This document shows, piece after piece, positions 7,671 to 14,946 of a stretch of 39,057 bases of DNA. The translations under genes were made by a program, and so were the position numbers. The stretch is from positions 1-39,057 of the forward strand of contig DASZVJ010000011.1 of the NCBI GenBank assembly GCA_035547155.1. Reading direction: 5' to 3'. The notes under the pieces were generated by a model. It was not told where the DNA came from. It made no database searches and saw only the letters and a program-made list of their open reading frames with translations. The first letter of the stretch is position 1. Every line of letters begins with the position of its first letter. Origin of the DNA: CAZNMF01 sp035547155 (GTDB taxonomy: Bacteria; Acidobacteriota; Vicinamibacteria; Vicinamibacterales; SCN-69-37).

Positions 7671-9440
7671 ATGCGACGTCTCGCGCGATTCGGAACACTC
7701 CTGATCCTGCTGATTGCTGCGGCAGCGCCCGCTGCCGCCCAGCAGGGACCTGCCGATCAGAAGATCACCGTCGAGCCCATCGTTCAACACGCCGCGGCAC
7801 ATCCCGGGACAACGATCCGGGTCGCGTTGAAGGTCAGCATCCCGGCGGGCCTGCACATGCAGTCCCACATCCCGAAAGATCCGTCGCAGATTCCCGCGAA
7901 GCTGAAGCTGATGCCGCCGGCCGGCGTGACCGTCACGGAGCTGGTGTATCCGCCCGCGAGCGATCTGCCGATGCCGGGCTTCACGCAGCCGCTGACGGTG
8001 TATCAGGGACAGGTGCTCATCGGCGTGGAGCTCGCGATTGCGAAGTCCGCCGCACCAGGATCAGTCTCGATCCCCGGCGAGCTGTCCTATCAAGCCTGCA
8101 ACGACACGTCGTGCTTCTTCCCCACGAAGGCCGTGACGTCGTGGACGTTCGCCGTCACACCGGCATCGGCGCCGCTGCCGGCGGCGACGCACGCAGACGA
8201 CTTCCGCACGATCAAGTTCGGCACCGGCGAAAAACCTGCCGCGGCTGATCTCGCGGCTCCAGCGGCCGCCGCTCAGACGAGCGCGGCCCCAGCCGCGCCG
8301 GCCGCGACGCCGGAAGAGACCGTCGCCCTTTTCGATCAGTTCGACATCCTCGCCACCGGCGGCTACATGACGTCCGCCGAGTTCCTGACGTTCCTGCACG
8401 ACGCCGAGAACGGGGTGAAGCCGCAGGGGATGTTCGACGGCCGCGGACCGCTGGCCATTCTCGCGCTCGTGTTTCTCGGCGGTCTCGCGCTCAATCTGAC
8501 GCCGTGCGTGCTGCCGATGATTCCGATCAACCTGGCGATCATCGGCGCAGGCGCGAAGAACGGGGCCGGCCGCGGACGCGGCTTCGTGTTGGGCTCGGTC
8601 TACGGCGCGGCCATGGCGCTGACGTATGGCGTCCTCGGGCTCGTCGTGATCCTCACGGCCGGCACGTTCGGCACGATCAACGCGTCGCCGTGGTTCAACG
8701 TCGGCATCGCGCTGCTCTTCGTCGTGCTCGCGCTGGCGATGTTCGACGTCATCAACATCGACTTCTCGCGCTACTCGAGCAAGATTCAGTTCAAGCAGGA
8801 GAGCCGCGGCACGGCGATGCTCGCGTTCGGCATGGGCGCCGTCGCCGCGCTGCTCGCCGGCGCCTGCGTCGCGCCTGTCGTCATTCAGGTCGTCGTGTTC
8901 GCAAGCGACATGTACACGGCGCATCATGGCTCGGCGCTCGCGTTGCCGTTCGTGCTCGGGCTCGGCATGGCGCTGCCGTGGCCAATCGCCGGCGCGGGGC
9001 TGTCGGCGCTGCCGAAGCCGGGCATGTGGATGGTGCGCGTCAAGCAGGCGATGGGCGTCTTCATCCTCGCGACAGCCGCGTACTACGGCTCTCTCGCGTA
9101 TGAAGGCTTTGCCAACCGCTGGATCGATCCCGCGAGCGTCTCCGCCGGCGTGCAGGAAAAGCTGAAGGAAGGCTGGCACGCGTCGCTGGCCGACGGCCTC
9201 GAGACCGCCAAGCGCGAGCATACGCTCGTGCTCGTCGACTTCTGGGCGACGTGGTGCAAGAACTGCTTCGTGATGGATCGCACGACGCTCGCCGATCCGA
9301 ACGTCACCGCCGCCTTGAAGAGCTACACGAAGATTAAGTTCCAGGCTGAAAGTCCCGACGTCTCGCCCGCGAAGGAGCTGATGCAACGCATCCGCGCCGC
9401 CGGCCTGCCGGCGTACGTCGTTCTTCGCCCGCGCTCGTGA
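7671..9440 (+). CDS. dsbD: DsbD-type thiol:disulfide interchange protein
   Basis: A 589-residue protein that moves reducing equivalents from cytoplasmic thioredoxin to periplasmic partners. Order: signal peptide (cleavage after AAA, about residue 23), periplasmic alpha domain with the YQACNDTSCFFP motif (Cys pair about 143 and 148), an Ala-rich linker, and the membrane domain (about 262-480) with redox Cys in LTPCVLP (about 278) and GACVAPV. The C-terminal thioredoxin domain has WATWCKNC (about 525-532). It ends right after the cis-Pro strand GLPAYVVL, so the last strand and helix of the thioredoxin fold seem missing. The 18-bp gap after the nuoG-like gene makes co-transcription possible. Confidence 0.88.
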   Translation: MRRLARFGTLLILLIAAAAPAAAQQGPADQKITVEPIVQHAAAHPGTTIRVALKVSIPAGLHMQSHIPKDPSQIPAKLKLMPPAGVTVTELVYPPASDLPMPGFTQPLTVYQGQVLIGVELAIAKSAAPGSVSIPGELSYQACNDTSCFFPTKAVTSWTFAVTPASAPLPAATHADDFRTIKFGTGEKPAAADLAAPAAAAQTSAAPAAPAATPEETVALFDQFDILATGGYMTSAEFLTFLHDAENGVKPQGMFDGRGPLAILALVFLGGLALNLTPCVLPMIPINLAIIGAGAKNGAGRGRGFVLGSVYGAAMALTYGVLGLVVILTAGTFGTINASPWFNVGIALLFVVLALAMFDVINIDFSRYSSKIQFKQESRGTAMLAFGMGAVAALLAGACVAPVVIQVVVFASDMYTAHHGSALALPFVLGLGMALPWPIAGAGLSALPKPGMWMVRVKQAMGVFILATAAYYGSLAYEGFANRWIDPASVSAGVQEKLKEGWHASLADGLETAKREHTLVLVDFWATWCKNCFVMDRTTLADPNVTAALKSYTKIKFQAESPDVSPAKELMQRIRAAGLPAYVVLRPRS

Positions 9441-9492
9441 TCTTTCCGCGCTGACGCTGACGATTTTCGGATCACCTGACGAGACGGACTGC

Positions 9493-9498
9493 TATAGT
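9493..9498 (+). promoter_or_regulatory. Probable -10 box for GAF membrane protein gene
   Basis: TATAGT lies 26 bp upstream of GTG 9525, inside the 84-bp gap after dsbD. The -35 side is weak. GAGGG at 9513-9517 is the likely ribosome-binding site for GTG 9525. An overlapping five-codon ORF (ATG 9511 to TGA 9528) also sits here. Confidence 0.4.
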
Positions 9499-9524
9499 AA
9501 CGCCCAATATATGAGGGCGAACAG

Positions 9525-10718
9525 GTGAAGAGCACTCGCTTTCGTGTTCTGCTGACGCTTGCTTGTCTGATTGCCGCCGGAACCGCCCTCCAGGATTTCC
9601 GCCTCCATCAATCGATCGCCGCCACACAATCGCGCCTCTCGACCGTCGAGGCGGAGACGGCCCTGCTGTCCGTGACGCTCTCGGATCTGCGCGCGGCACA
9701 AGCGTCGTATCTGGCTGCCAACCAGAGCCCGGAGTTCTGGATGCGGCGCGTGACGGAGTTGTCCGCGCAGTTCGATGCGGGTCTGACGCGACTGCGCGAG
9801 GCCGTCGAGAGCCCCGAGGCCGCGAGCCACGTCGAAGCGGCCACGTCGGCCATTGCGGACCTGATGGGTCAGGACAAGCGCGCGCGGACGGCTCTGCAGA
9901 CCGATCAGCGCTTCGTCGCCTCTGACGTGATCTTCACCGACAGCACTGCGTCGGCGCAGCTCGCCGCCAGTGAGCTGACCGCCGCCCGCACGGCCGCCAT
10001 CGAGTCGGCCTCGGCCGCGCTGCGCAAGCAGTCGATGCTGCGGCTCGCGCTGACGCCGCTCTCGCTCCTGGCGGTTCTCGCGCTCGCGTTTGCTGCGGGC
10101 CGCTCGAGCCGCGCGCCGGAATCGACGCCGGCGACGATCGCAGACATGCTTCGCGATCTGCCGCCGCCGGTGAAGACGCCTGCGGCGAGCACGAACACGC
10201 CGGCGCCGATCAAGCTCACGGTCCCGCCGCCTCCGCCGGTCGTGCCCGTCAATCTCGCGGATGCGGCCGAGCTCTGCGTGGATCTGGCGCGCGTGATGGA
10301 CGCGCGCGACATGCAGGCGCTGCTCGAGCGCACGGCCAAAGTGCTCGAGGCCAGCGGTGTCATCCTGTGGGTCGTGAATCAGGATCGGACGAGCCTGCTG
10401 CCGGTCCTCACGCACGGCTATTCGGAGCGGGTGCTCCTCAAGCTCAACGCGTTGGACGTCAGCGAAGACAATGTGACGTCGCTCTCCTACCGTACAGTGC
10501 GGCCGCAGCTCGTCCCAGGAACCGGCCCCGGCACGACGAGCGCGATAGCGGTGCCGCTCGTCACGGCCGGCGGCTGCAACGGCGTCCTGGCCGCCGAGGT
10601 TTACGAGACGAAGCCCTCGGCCGACTTCATCGCCTTGTCCCGCCTCATCGCGGCCCAGTTCGCGACGATGATCAATCCCTGCGAGACGACGGCGGCGGCG
10701 CACGCGGCCGAGGCCTGA
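9525..10718 (+). CDS. Membrane-anchored GAF-domain sensor protein without output domain
   Basis: A 397-residue protein. A hydrophobic N-terminal segment (about 7-22) and a second one (about 171-191) bracket a helical, Ala-rich, probably coiled-coil extracytoplasmic region (about 30-165). A Pro-rich linker (about 215-240) then leads to a cytoplasmic GAF-like domain (about 245-385), recognisable by the LLERTAKVLEASGVILWVV core and the AIAVPLVTAGGCNGVL strands. No kinase, cyclase, phosphatase or HTH domain follows, so it may signal through a partner. The nearest candidate is the GAF-SpoIIE phosphatase encoded convergently downstream. The GTG start is supported by GAGGG 7 bp upstream. Exact ligand unknown. 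Confidence 0.75.
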   Translation: MKSTRFRVLLTLACLIAAGTALQDFRLHQSIAATQSRLSTVEAETALLSVTLSDLRAAQASYLAANQSPEFWMRRVTELSAQFDAGLTRLREAVESPEAASHVEAATSAIADLMGQDKRARTALQTDQRFVASDVIFTDSTASAQLAASELTAARTAAIESASAALRKQSMLRLALTPLSLLAVLALAFAAGRSSRAPESTPATIADMLRDLPPPVKTPAASTNTPAPIKLTVPPPPPVVPVNLADAAELCVDLARVMDARDMQALLERTAKVLEASGVILWVVNQDRTSLLPVLTHGYSERVLLKLNALDVSEDNVTSLSYRTVRPQLVPGTGPGTTSAIAVPLVTAGGCNGVLAAEVYETKPSADFIALSRLIAAQFATMINPCETTAAAHAAEA

Positions 10719-10733
10719 GCGCGCGCGTGAGAC

Positions 10734-10753
10734 GTGTCCCCCACGCGGGGCAC
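10734..10753 (+). terminator. Weak hairpin 16 nt after GAF protein stop
   Basis: GTG(T)CCCC pairs with GGGGCAC with one bulged base, loop of about 5 nt. No U-tract follows. It could slow or end transcription of the GAF protein gene, but the evidence is only structural. Confidence 0.3.
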
Positions 10754-11014
10754 TGGCCTCGTGTGCGGTCCTTTCAAACGGACATCATCGATTTCCGGCT
10801 GGCGTGACGCGCGCGTTTTCGCGGGCGCGGTACGGCACGCGTCTTGAAGTTCACGTGCGCGAGCCGTCAGGCGTCACCGGGGTGCGTCAACAACGACAGG
10901 CAGGCGCTGGCATCGTCGCACTCCGGCCGTTCGTTCACCGACAAGTGGCGGCTCACTTCCACGTTCTCTTCGTTCCGTTCTCGTGTACGTTTCCCCGTTC
11001 TGACCTCGCTCCAT

Positions 11015-11043
11015 CCCCGGACCGGTTGACCGCCGGTCCGGGG
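11015..11043. terminator. Strong GC hairpin, probable bidirectional terminator
   Basis: An 11-bp perfect stem, CCCCGGACCGG with CCGGTCCGGGG, around the 7-nt loop TTGACCG. A pyrimidine-rich tail follows on the plus strand. It lies between two convergent genes, where a terminator is expected. Confidence 0.6.
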
Positions 11044-11057
11044 GCTTCTCTCGTCAA

Positions 11058-11085
11058 CTTCGAAGTTCGAACTGCGAACTTCGAA
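11058..11085. repeat. Heptamer array, same family as 2189-2223, 4 units
   Basis: CTTCGAA, GTTCGAA, CTGCGAA, CTTCGAA in exact 7-bp register. It shares the CTGCGAA and CTTCGAA units with the array 8.8 kb to the left. Confidence 0.82.
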
Positions 11086-11121
11086 ATGTTGCCTCGAGCC
11101 CCAGGCCCCGCGCCTCTTCGA

Positions 11122-12903
11122 TCACTCCGTGATCCGGAGCGCGATCATCGTCGTGTCGTCGTTGGAGGGAAAGCCGGCGCGATGAGCTTCGATCGCCTGC
11201 GACACGCGATCGATGATTTCGGCGGCCGATCGATCGCGAGCGTCGCGGACGATCTCCATGACGCGCGCGGACGAGAACTCGTCGCCCGCCGCGTTCATCG
11301 CCTCGAACACGCCGTCGGAGCCGAAGAAGAACACGTCGCCGATCTCGAGCGGCAGCGTGACCTCGTCGTAGCTCACGCCGAAGAACGATCCCAGCGGCAC
11401 GCCCGGCAGCTCGATCTGGCTGACGGCGCCTCCAGTGACGCGGATCGGATAGGGCACGCCTGAATTGGCGAGCGTCACCGTCCGGCGCTTCAAGTCGAAG
11501 AACGCGTAGCAGAGCGTGCAGTAGTACTCCTCGAGCTGCCGCTCGTGGAGGATCGTGTTGATCGACATCAACACTTTCGCCGGCGACGATCGCTCGGGCA
11601 GATAGCGGCGGCGGAACGTGCGGCCGCGCACCAGCTCCCCGGCGAACACGGAATAGAGCGCGGCAGGAACGCCCTTGCCGGATACGTCTCCGACCGCGAC
11701 GATGAGCGTGTTGGACTCGGGGACGAGCAGATCGTGGAAGTCGCCGCCGAGCTCGCGCGCCGGCGCGAACGAAACGGCCAAGTCCACGCCGCGGACTTTC
11801 TTCGGCAACTGTGTCGGCAGGAGCGCCGTCTGCACACGTTGTGCGAAGCGCAGCTCGCGCTCGAGCCGCGCCTCGTTGGCGGACAGCTCCGCGTAGAGCC
11901 GCGCATTCTCGATCGCAACGGCCGCCTGGCTCGCCAACAGCTTGAGGATCTCGATGTCGCGCTTGGAGAACGCGTCGAGATCCGGGCTCTCGAGATCGAA
12001 GACGCCGACGCAGCGATCCTTGACGAGCATCGGCACGACGAGCTCGGAGCGCACGTCCTCGAGCACCTGGATGTAGCGCGGGTCCTTCGAGACGTCCGGC
12101 GCGTACACGGGCTCGCGATACTTGGCGGCGTACCCGACGAGGCCTTCGCCGACGGGCACTTTCGGCAGGACGACCTGCTCCCCGTACTGCACGGCGACTT
12201 TGATCTCCAGCTCGCCCGTCTTGTCGTTCAACAGCAGGATGCCGAACGTCCGATAGTCGACGAGGCGGCGACCGAGTTGCGCGATGCGCGCGAGCAGGCG
12301 ATCGAGGTCGAGCAGGCCCGCCATCTCGCGTCCGACCTCCGCCAGCGTCTCGAAGGCTTCAGCGTCGTGACGCTCCTGCGCGAACAGGCGCGCGTTGACC
12401 AGGGCCGTGGCGACGTGCGCCGCGAACTGACGCAGGATCGCGACGTCACGCTCCGAGTAGCGATCCCGCTCGCGGCTGAGCACGTTCAGGACGCCAATCG
12501 CTTTCGACTTGTGGATCAGGGGCACCGCGAGCGTGGCGTGCATGCCGGGCACGACGCTGACGTAGCTGGGATCGGCAGTGACGTCGCCGATGACGAGCGG
12601 CTGCTGCGTCGCCACGACGCGTCCAAGCACCCCGTCCGACAGGCTGAGCTCGGCGCGCGCCGCGTCCTCCGGATAGCCAATCGCGTAGCCGAGCTTGAAC
12701 ACCTGACGCTTTTCGCTGACGAGATAGACCGCAAAGGCGTCGAACGGAATCAACCGTCCGACCAGTTCAGGAATGCGCGGTAGCAGCTCGTCGAGCTCGA
12801 TGACCGAGGCAATCTTCCGGCCGAGATCGAACAGCGTCAGCAGGATGTCGCGCTCGTTCCCCGACAGGGTCGACGGCGGTGGTTGAACGGATGGCGGTTG
12901 CAT
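11122..12903 (-). CDS. GAF-GAF-SpoIIE (RsbU-type) serine phosphatase
   Basis: A 593-residue cytoplasmic PP2C-like phosphatase. Two GAF domains (about 30-170 and 190-335) precede a helical linker with ELRFAQRVQTALLPTQLP (about 351-368), the hallmark start of SpoIIE/RsbU catalytic domains. Metal-binding motifs follow: ELGGDFHDL (about 382-390, where the canonical residue pair is GGDFYD), VGDVSGKGVPAAL (about 402-414), a DVFFFGSDGVFEAM segment near 530, and SNDDTTMIALRI at the C-terminus. Such enzymes normally dephosphorylate an anti-sigma antagonist in partner-switching systems, but no anti-sigma or STAS gene is in this window. The ATG at 12903 lies back to back with fabZ, separated by 44 bp. 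Confidence 0.9.
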   Translation of the reverse strand: MQPPSVQPPPSTLSGNERDILLTLFDLGRKIASVIELDELLPRIPELVGRLIPFDAFAVYLVSEKRQVFKLGYAIGYPEDAARAELSLSDGVLGRVVATQQPLVIGDVTADPSYVSVVPGMHATLAVPLIHKSKAIGVLNVLSRERDRYSERDVAILRQFAAHVATALVNARLFAQERHDAEAFETLAEVGREMAGLLDLDRLLARIAQLGRRLVDYRTFGILLLNDKTGELEIKVAVQYGEQVVLPKVPVGEGLVGYAAKYREPVYAPDVSKDPRYIQVLEDVRSELVVPMLVKDRCVGVFDLESPDLDAFSKRDIEILKLLASQAAVAIENARLYAELSANEARLERELRFAQRVQTALLPTQLPKKVRGVDLAVSFAPARELGGDFHDLLVPESNTLIVAVGDVSGKGVPAALYSVFAGELVRGRTFRRRYLPERSSPAKVLMSINTILHERQLEEYYCTLCYAFFDLKRRTVTLANSGVPYPIRVTGGAVSQIELPGVPLGSFFGVSYDEVTLPLEIGDVFFFGSDGVFEAMNAAGDEFSSARVMEIVRDARDRSAAEIIDRVSQAIEAHRAGFPSNDDTTMIALRITE

Positions 12904-12932
12904 GAACGGACGGGAGGGACGGCAACTGGAAT

Positions 12933-12947
12933 TATACTGGCAGAAAA
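12933..12947 (+). promoter_or_regulatory. -10-like box immediately upstream of fabZ-like gene
   Basis: TATACT (12933-12938) lies 9 bp before ATG 12948. The expected transcription start falls about 3 nt from the ATG, and no Shine-Dalgarno sequence fits. A leaderless mRNA is the simplest reading. Confidence 0.45.
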
Positions 12948-13430
12948 ATGAGTTTACAGCTGCCGCTCGACTACGCCGCGATCGAACGCATCCTTCCGCA
13001 TCGCTATCCGTTCCTGCTCGTCGATCGCGTGACGGAACTGGAAGCCGATCGCCGCATCATCGGAATCAAGAACGTGTCCCAGAACGATCGCTATCTGTGG
13101 CACGGTGCCGGCAGCACGCGCGCGGTGCTGCCGCCGACGATCCTGACCGAGGCGATCGCGCAGGTGGGCGCCATCCTCATTCTCGCCAAGCCCGAGAACC
13201 GGGAGCGTATTCCGCTCTTCATGGGCATCGAGCGCGTCCGCTACCGGCGTCCGGTGCATCCCGGCGACACCGTCGAGATCGAAGCCATCGTCAAGCGTCT
13301 GCGCAGCCGGATGGGCATCCTCAGCGGCGCGGCGCGCGTCAACGGCGTCGTGATCTGCGACGGCACGATGACGTTCGCCCTCGGCCCCAAGACGAGCGCG
13401 AGCAGCGGAGAAATGCCGGCAGCGTCGTAG
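12948..13430 (+). CDS. FabZ-like 3-hydroxyacyl-ACP dehydratase with altered active-site loop
   Basis: A 160-residue hot-dog protein. ILPHRYPFLLVDRV (about 14-27), GIKNVSQND (about 39-47) and the C-terminal RRPVHPGDTV and CDGTMTFAL blocks are classic FabZ, which dehydrates 3-hydroxyacyl-ACP in fatty-acid synthesis. The catalytic loop is not: where FabZ has GHFPGxPVMPGVL...E, this reads WHGAGSTRAVLPPTILTE. The Glu in TEAIAQ is kept and a His is present nearby, but the His-to-Glu spacing is 16 instead of 14 residues and FPG is lost. It may be a paralogue with a different substrate or a non-catalytic form. It is monocistronic, ending 4 bp from the convergent YhaM-like gene. Confidence 0.8.
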   Translation: MSLQLPLDYAAIERILPHRYPFLLVDRVTELEADRRIIGIKNVSQNDRYLWHGAGSTRAVLPPTILTEAIAQVGAILILAKPENRERIPLFMGIERVRYRRPVHPGDTVEIEAIVKRLRSRMGILSGAARVNGVVICDGTMTFALGPKTSASSGEMPAAS

Positions 13431-13434
13431 CGTC

Positions 13435-14388
13435 TCATGACTTCGCGGGCTTCAGCAGCACGCGCTCGAGATACCGGTGATACGCCGTGAATCGGCCTTC
13501 CGATCCATCTTCGGCGAGGTGCCGGCGGATCTGATGCATCTTCGCGTCGATGTCATCAGCCGCCGCGAGCACGAAGGCCTCGGGCGTCATCGGCGCGACG
13601 GGCGAACCGAGATCCTTCGAGCCGTGGTGCGACAGGATCAAGTGCTCGATTTCGAGGGCGGTCTCCTCAGGCACGTCCGGCATCTCGCGTAGCACGTCCT
13701 TCACCATGCCGACGCCGATCACGATGTGACCGACGAGGTTGCCTTCGACGGAATAGTCGATCGCGACGTCGTATGTCAGCTCCTGGAGCTTGCCGATGTC
13801 GTGCAGGAGCGCACCCGCGATCACGAGATCGCGCCGCAGGCCGTACGTCTCGGCCATGAACACGGCGACGTCCATGATCTTCAGGATGTGCTCGAGCAGT
13901 CCGCTTCGATAGGCGTGGTGCACTTGCCGCGCGGCCGGCCAAACGCGCAGACGGTCACCATGCTTCGCGACGATGCGTTGGAGCAGGTCGCGAATCACCG
14001 GCGACTCGACGCTCTCGATGCGCGACGTCAGCTCCGCCCACATCTCGCCGATCGGCCGCGGCGAGCACGGGATGCAGTCCTCCGGCCGGAAGCCATTCTT
14101 CTCGTCCTCCGGAATCACGCGCCGGATCTTGTCGACGATGAGCTCGAGCCGCTGGTTGAAGAGATTGCCCTTGGCTTGGACCGCGACGAACTCGCCGGCG
14201 TCGAACTGCGCCTGGGCGATGTCGACGTCCTGGAACAGCTTCGCGTCGATGCTGCCGCTCGCGTCCTGAAGCACGAGCACGAGGAACGCCCCGGCTCGTC
14301 CGTTCCGTCGTTCCTTTTTCGCGCACAGAAAAAAACCGGTACCGGCCGACGAGCCGGTGATCTCGCTGATGCTGGGGAGTCGCGCCAT
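13435..14388 (-). CDS. YhaM-like 3'-5' exoribonuclease (OB fold plus HD domain)
   Basis: Product of 317 residues from ATG 14388; an upstream TTG adds three codons. The N-terminal half is an OB-type nucleic-acid-binding domain (about 10-90: AFLVLVLQDASGSIDAKLF, then a GNLFNQRLELIVDKI strand pair). The C-terminal half is an HD phosphohydrolase domain with GLLEHILKIM (about 162-171), the metal-binding LLHDIGKL (about 193-200) and LILSHHGSKDLGSPV (about 254-268). This architecture and length match YhaM/CbfA, which trims RNA and single-stranded DNA. It is divergent from the PCYCGC lipoprotein gene with only 36 bp between starts. Confidence 0.87.
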   Translation of the reverse strand: MARLPSISEITGSSAGTGFFLCAKKERRNGRAGAFLVLVLQDASGSIDAKLFQDVDIAQAQFDAGEFVAVQAKGNLFNQRLELIVDKIRRVIPEDEKNGFRPEDCIPCSPRPIGEMWAELTSRIESVESPVIRDLLQRIVAKHGDRLRVWPAARQVHHAYRSGLLEHILKIMDVAVFMAETYGLRRDLVIAGALLHDIGKLQELTYDVAIDYSVEGNLVGHIVIGVGMVKDVLREMPDVPEETALEIEHLILSHHGSKDLGSPVAPMTPEAFVLAAADDIDAKMHQIRRHLAEDGSEGRFTAYHRYLERVLLKPAKS

Positions 14389-14412
14389 GTCGGGCAAGTC
14401 TACAGCGGATGA

Positions 14413-14424
14413 TAAGATCCCGGC
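14413..14424 (+). promoter_or_regulatory. -10-like box abutting lipoprotein start
   Basis: TAAGAT (14413-14418) within GATAAGAT lies 6 bp before GTG 14425. The short distance leaves no space for a ribosome-binding site, suggesting a leaderless GTG start. Confidence 0.35.
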
Positions 14425-14943
14425 GTGCGCACAGCGACCCGCGCGTTGACGGCCGTGGCCGTGCTCTCCGTCGCGATCTCGGTGGGATCGTGCTCGTCTG
14501 GTTCCACGCGATCATCGAGTGCAGCCGGCGCCCCAGCGAACGGCGCGTCGTCGGGCTTCAACGTCATCGCGAGCGACCTGCCGCCGCTGCCGTCGAGCCT
14601 GTCGTACGCCGTCCGTCCCGTGCCCGTCGTGAAGAGCGCGTACGAGTTCGCGGCCCGGCATCCGGAAGTCCTGCGCTACGTGCCGTGCTTCTGCGGCTGC
14701 GAACGCGGCGGCCATCAGGCGAATCATGATTGCTACGTCAAACGCCGGGACAGCCAGGGACGCGTCGTCGAATGGGACGAGCACGGCATCGGCTGTGAGG
14801 TATGCGTCGACGTCGCGCAAATGGCGATGCAGATGCACAACGCCGGTGCGTCAGTGGCTCAAATCCGCGCCGCGGTCGAACAGCGATTCGGCGGACGTCA
14901 CATGGGTCACACGCCGACGCCGCCACCGCCCGCCGGCAGCTGA
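14425..14943 (+). CDS. PCYCGC-motif lipoprotein, possible metal-binding envelope protein
   Basis: A 172-residue protein with a lipoprotein signal: basic N-terminus, hydrophobic core and lipobox SVGSC with the acylated Cys at about residue 22. The mature part contains PCFCGC (about 90-95) followed by GGHQANHDCYV and GIGCEVCVDVAQMAMQM. This matches the PCYCGC-motif lipoprotein family, in which paired Cys and His residues are thought to bind a metal such as copper or to act in redox. The function is not established. A Pro-rich tail ends the protein. The hybrid kinase gene starts 3 bp after the stop, so the two are probably co-transcribed, and the lipoprotein could supply an envelope signal. Confidence 0.78.
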   Translation: MRTATRALTAVAVLSVAISVGSCSSGSTRSSSAAGAPANGASSGFNVIASDLPPLPSSLSYAVRPVPVVKSAYEFAARHPEVLRYVPCFCGCERGGHQANHDCYVKRRDSQGRVVEWDEHGIGCEVCVDVAQMAMQMHNAGASVAQIRAAVEQRFGGRHMGHTPTPPPPAGS

Positions 14944-14946
14944 GCG

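Larger units (their letters stand above)
10719..11121. other. 403-bp intergenic region between convergent genes
   Basis: No convincing gene. It contains a bulged hairpin at 10734-10753, a strong GC-rich hairpin at 11015-11043 and a heptamer array at 11058-11085. A 61-codon TTG-initiated frame at 10844-11029 has a low-complexity Ser/Arg-rich product and no family features. Confidence 0.6.

Noticed and set aside
9511..9528. Five-codon ORF MRANR overlapping GTG 9525
   Set aside because: Its codons form the ribosome-binding site of the GAF gene (GAGGG); no attenuation-type residue run.
10831..10846. Sigma-54-like GGCAC-N5-TTGAA
   Set aside because: The invariant GC at -12 is missing and no gene follows downstream on this strand.
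10844..11029. 61-codon TTG frame in the intergenic region
   Set aside because: Ser/Arg-rich composition without pattern, no ribosome-binding site, ends in the terminator hairpin.
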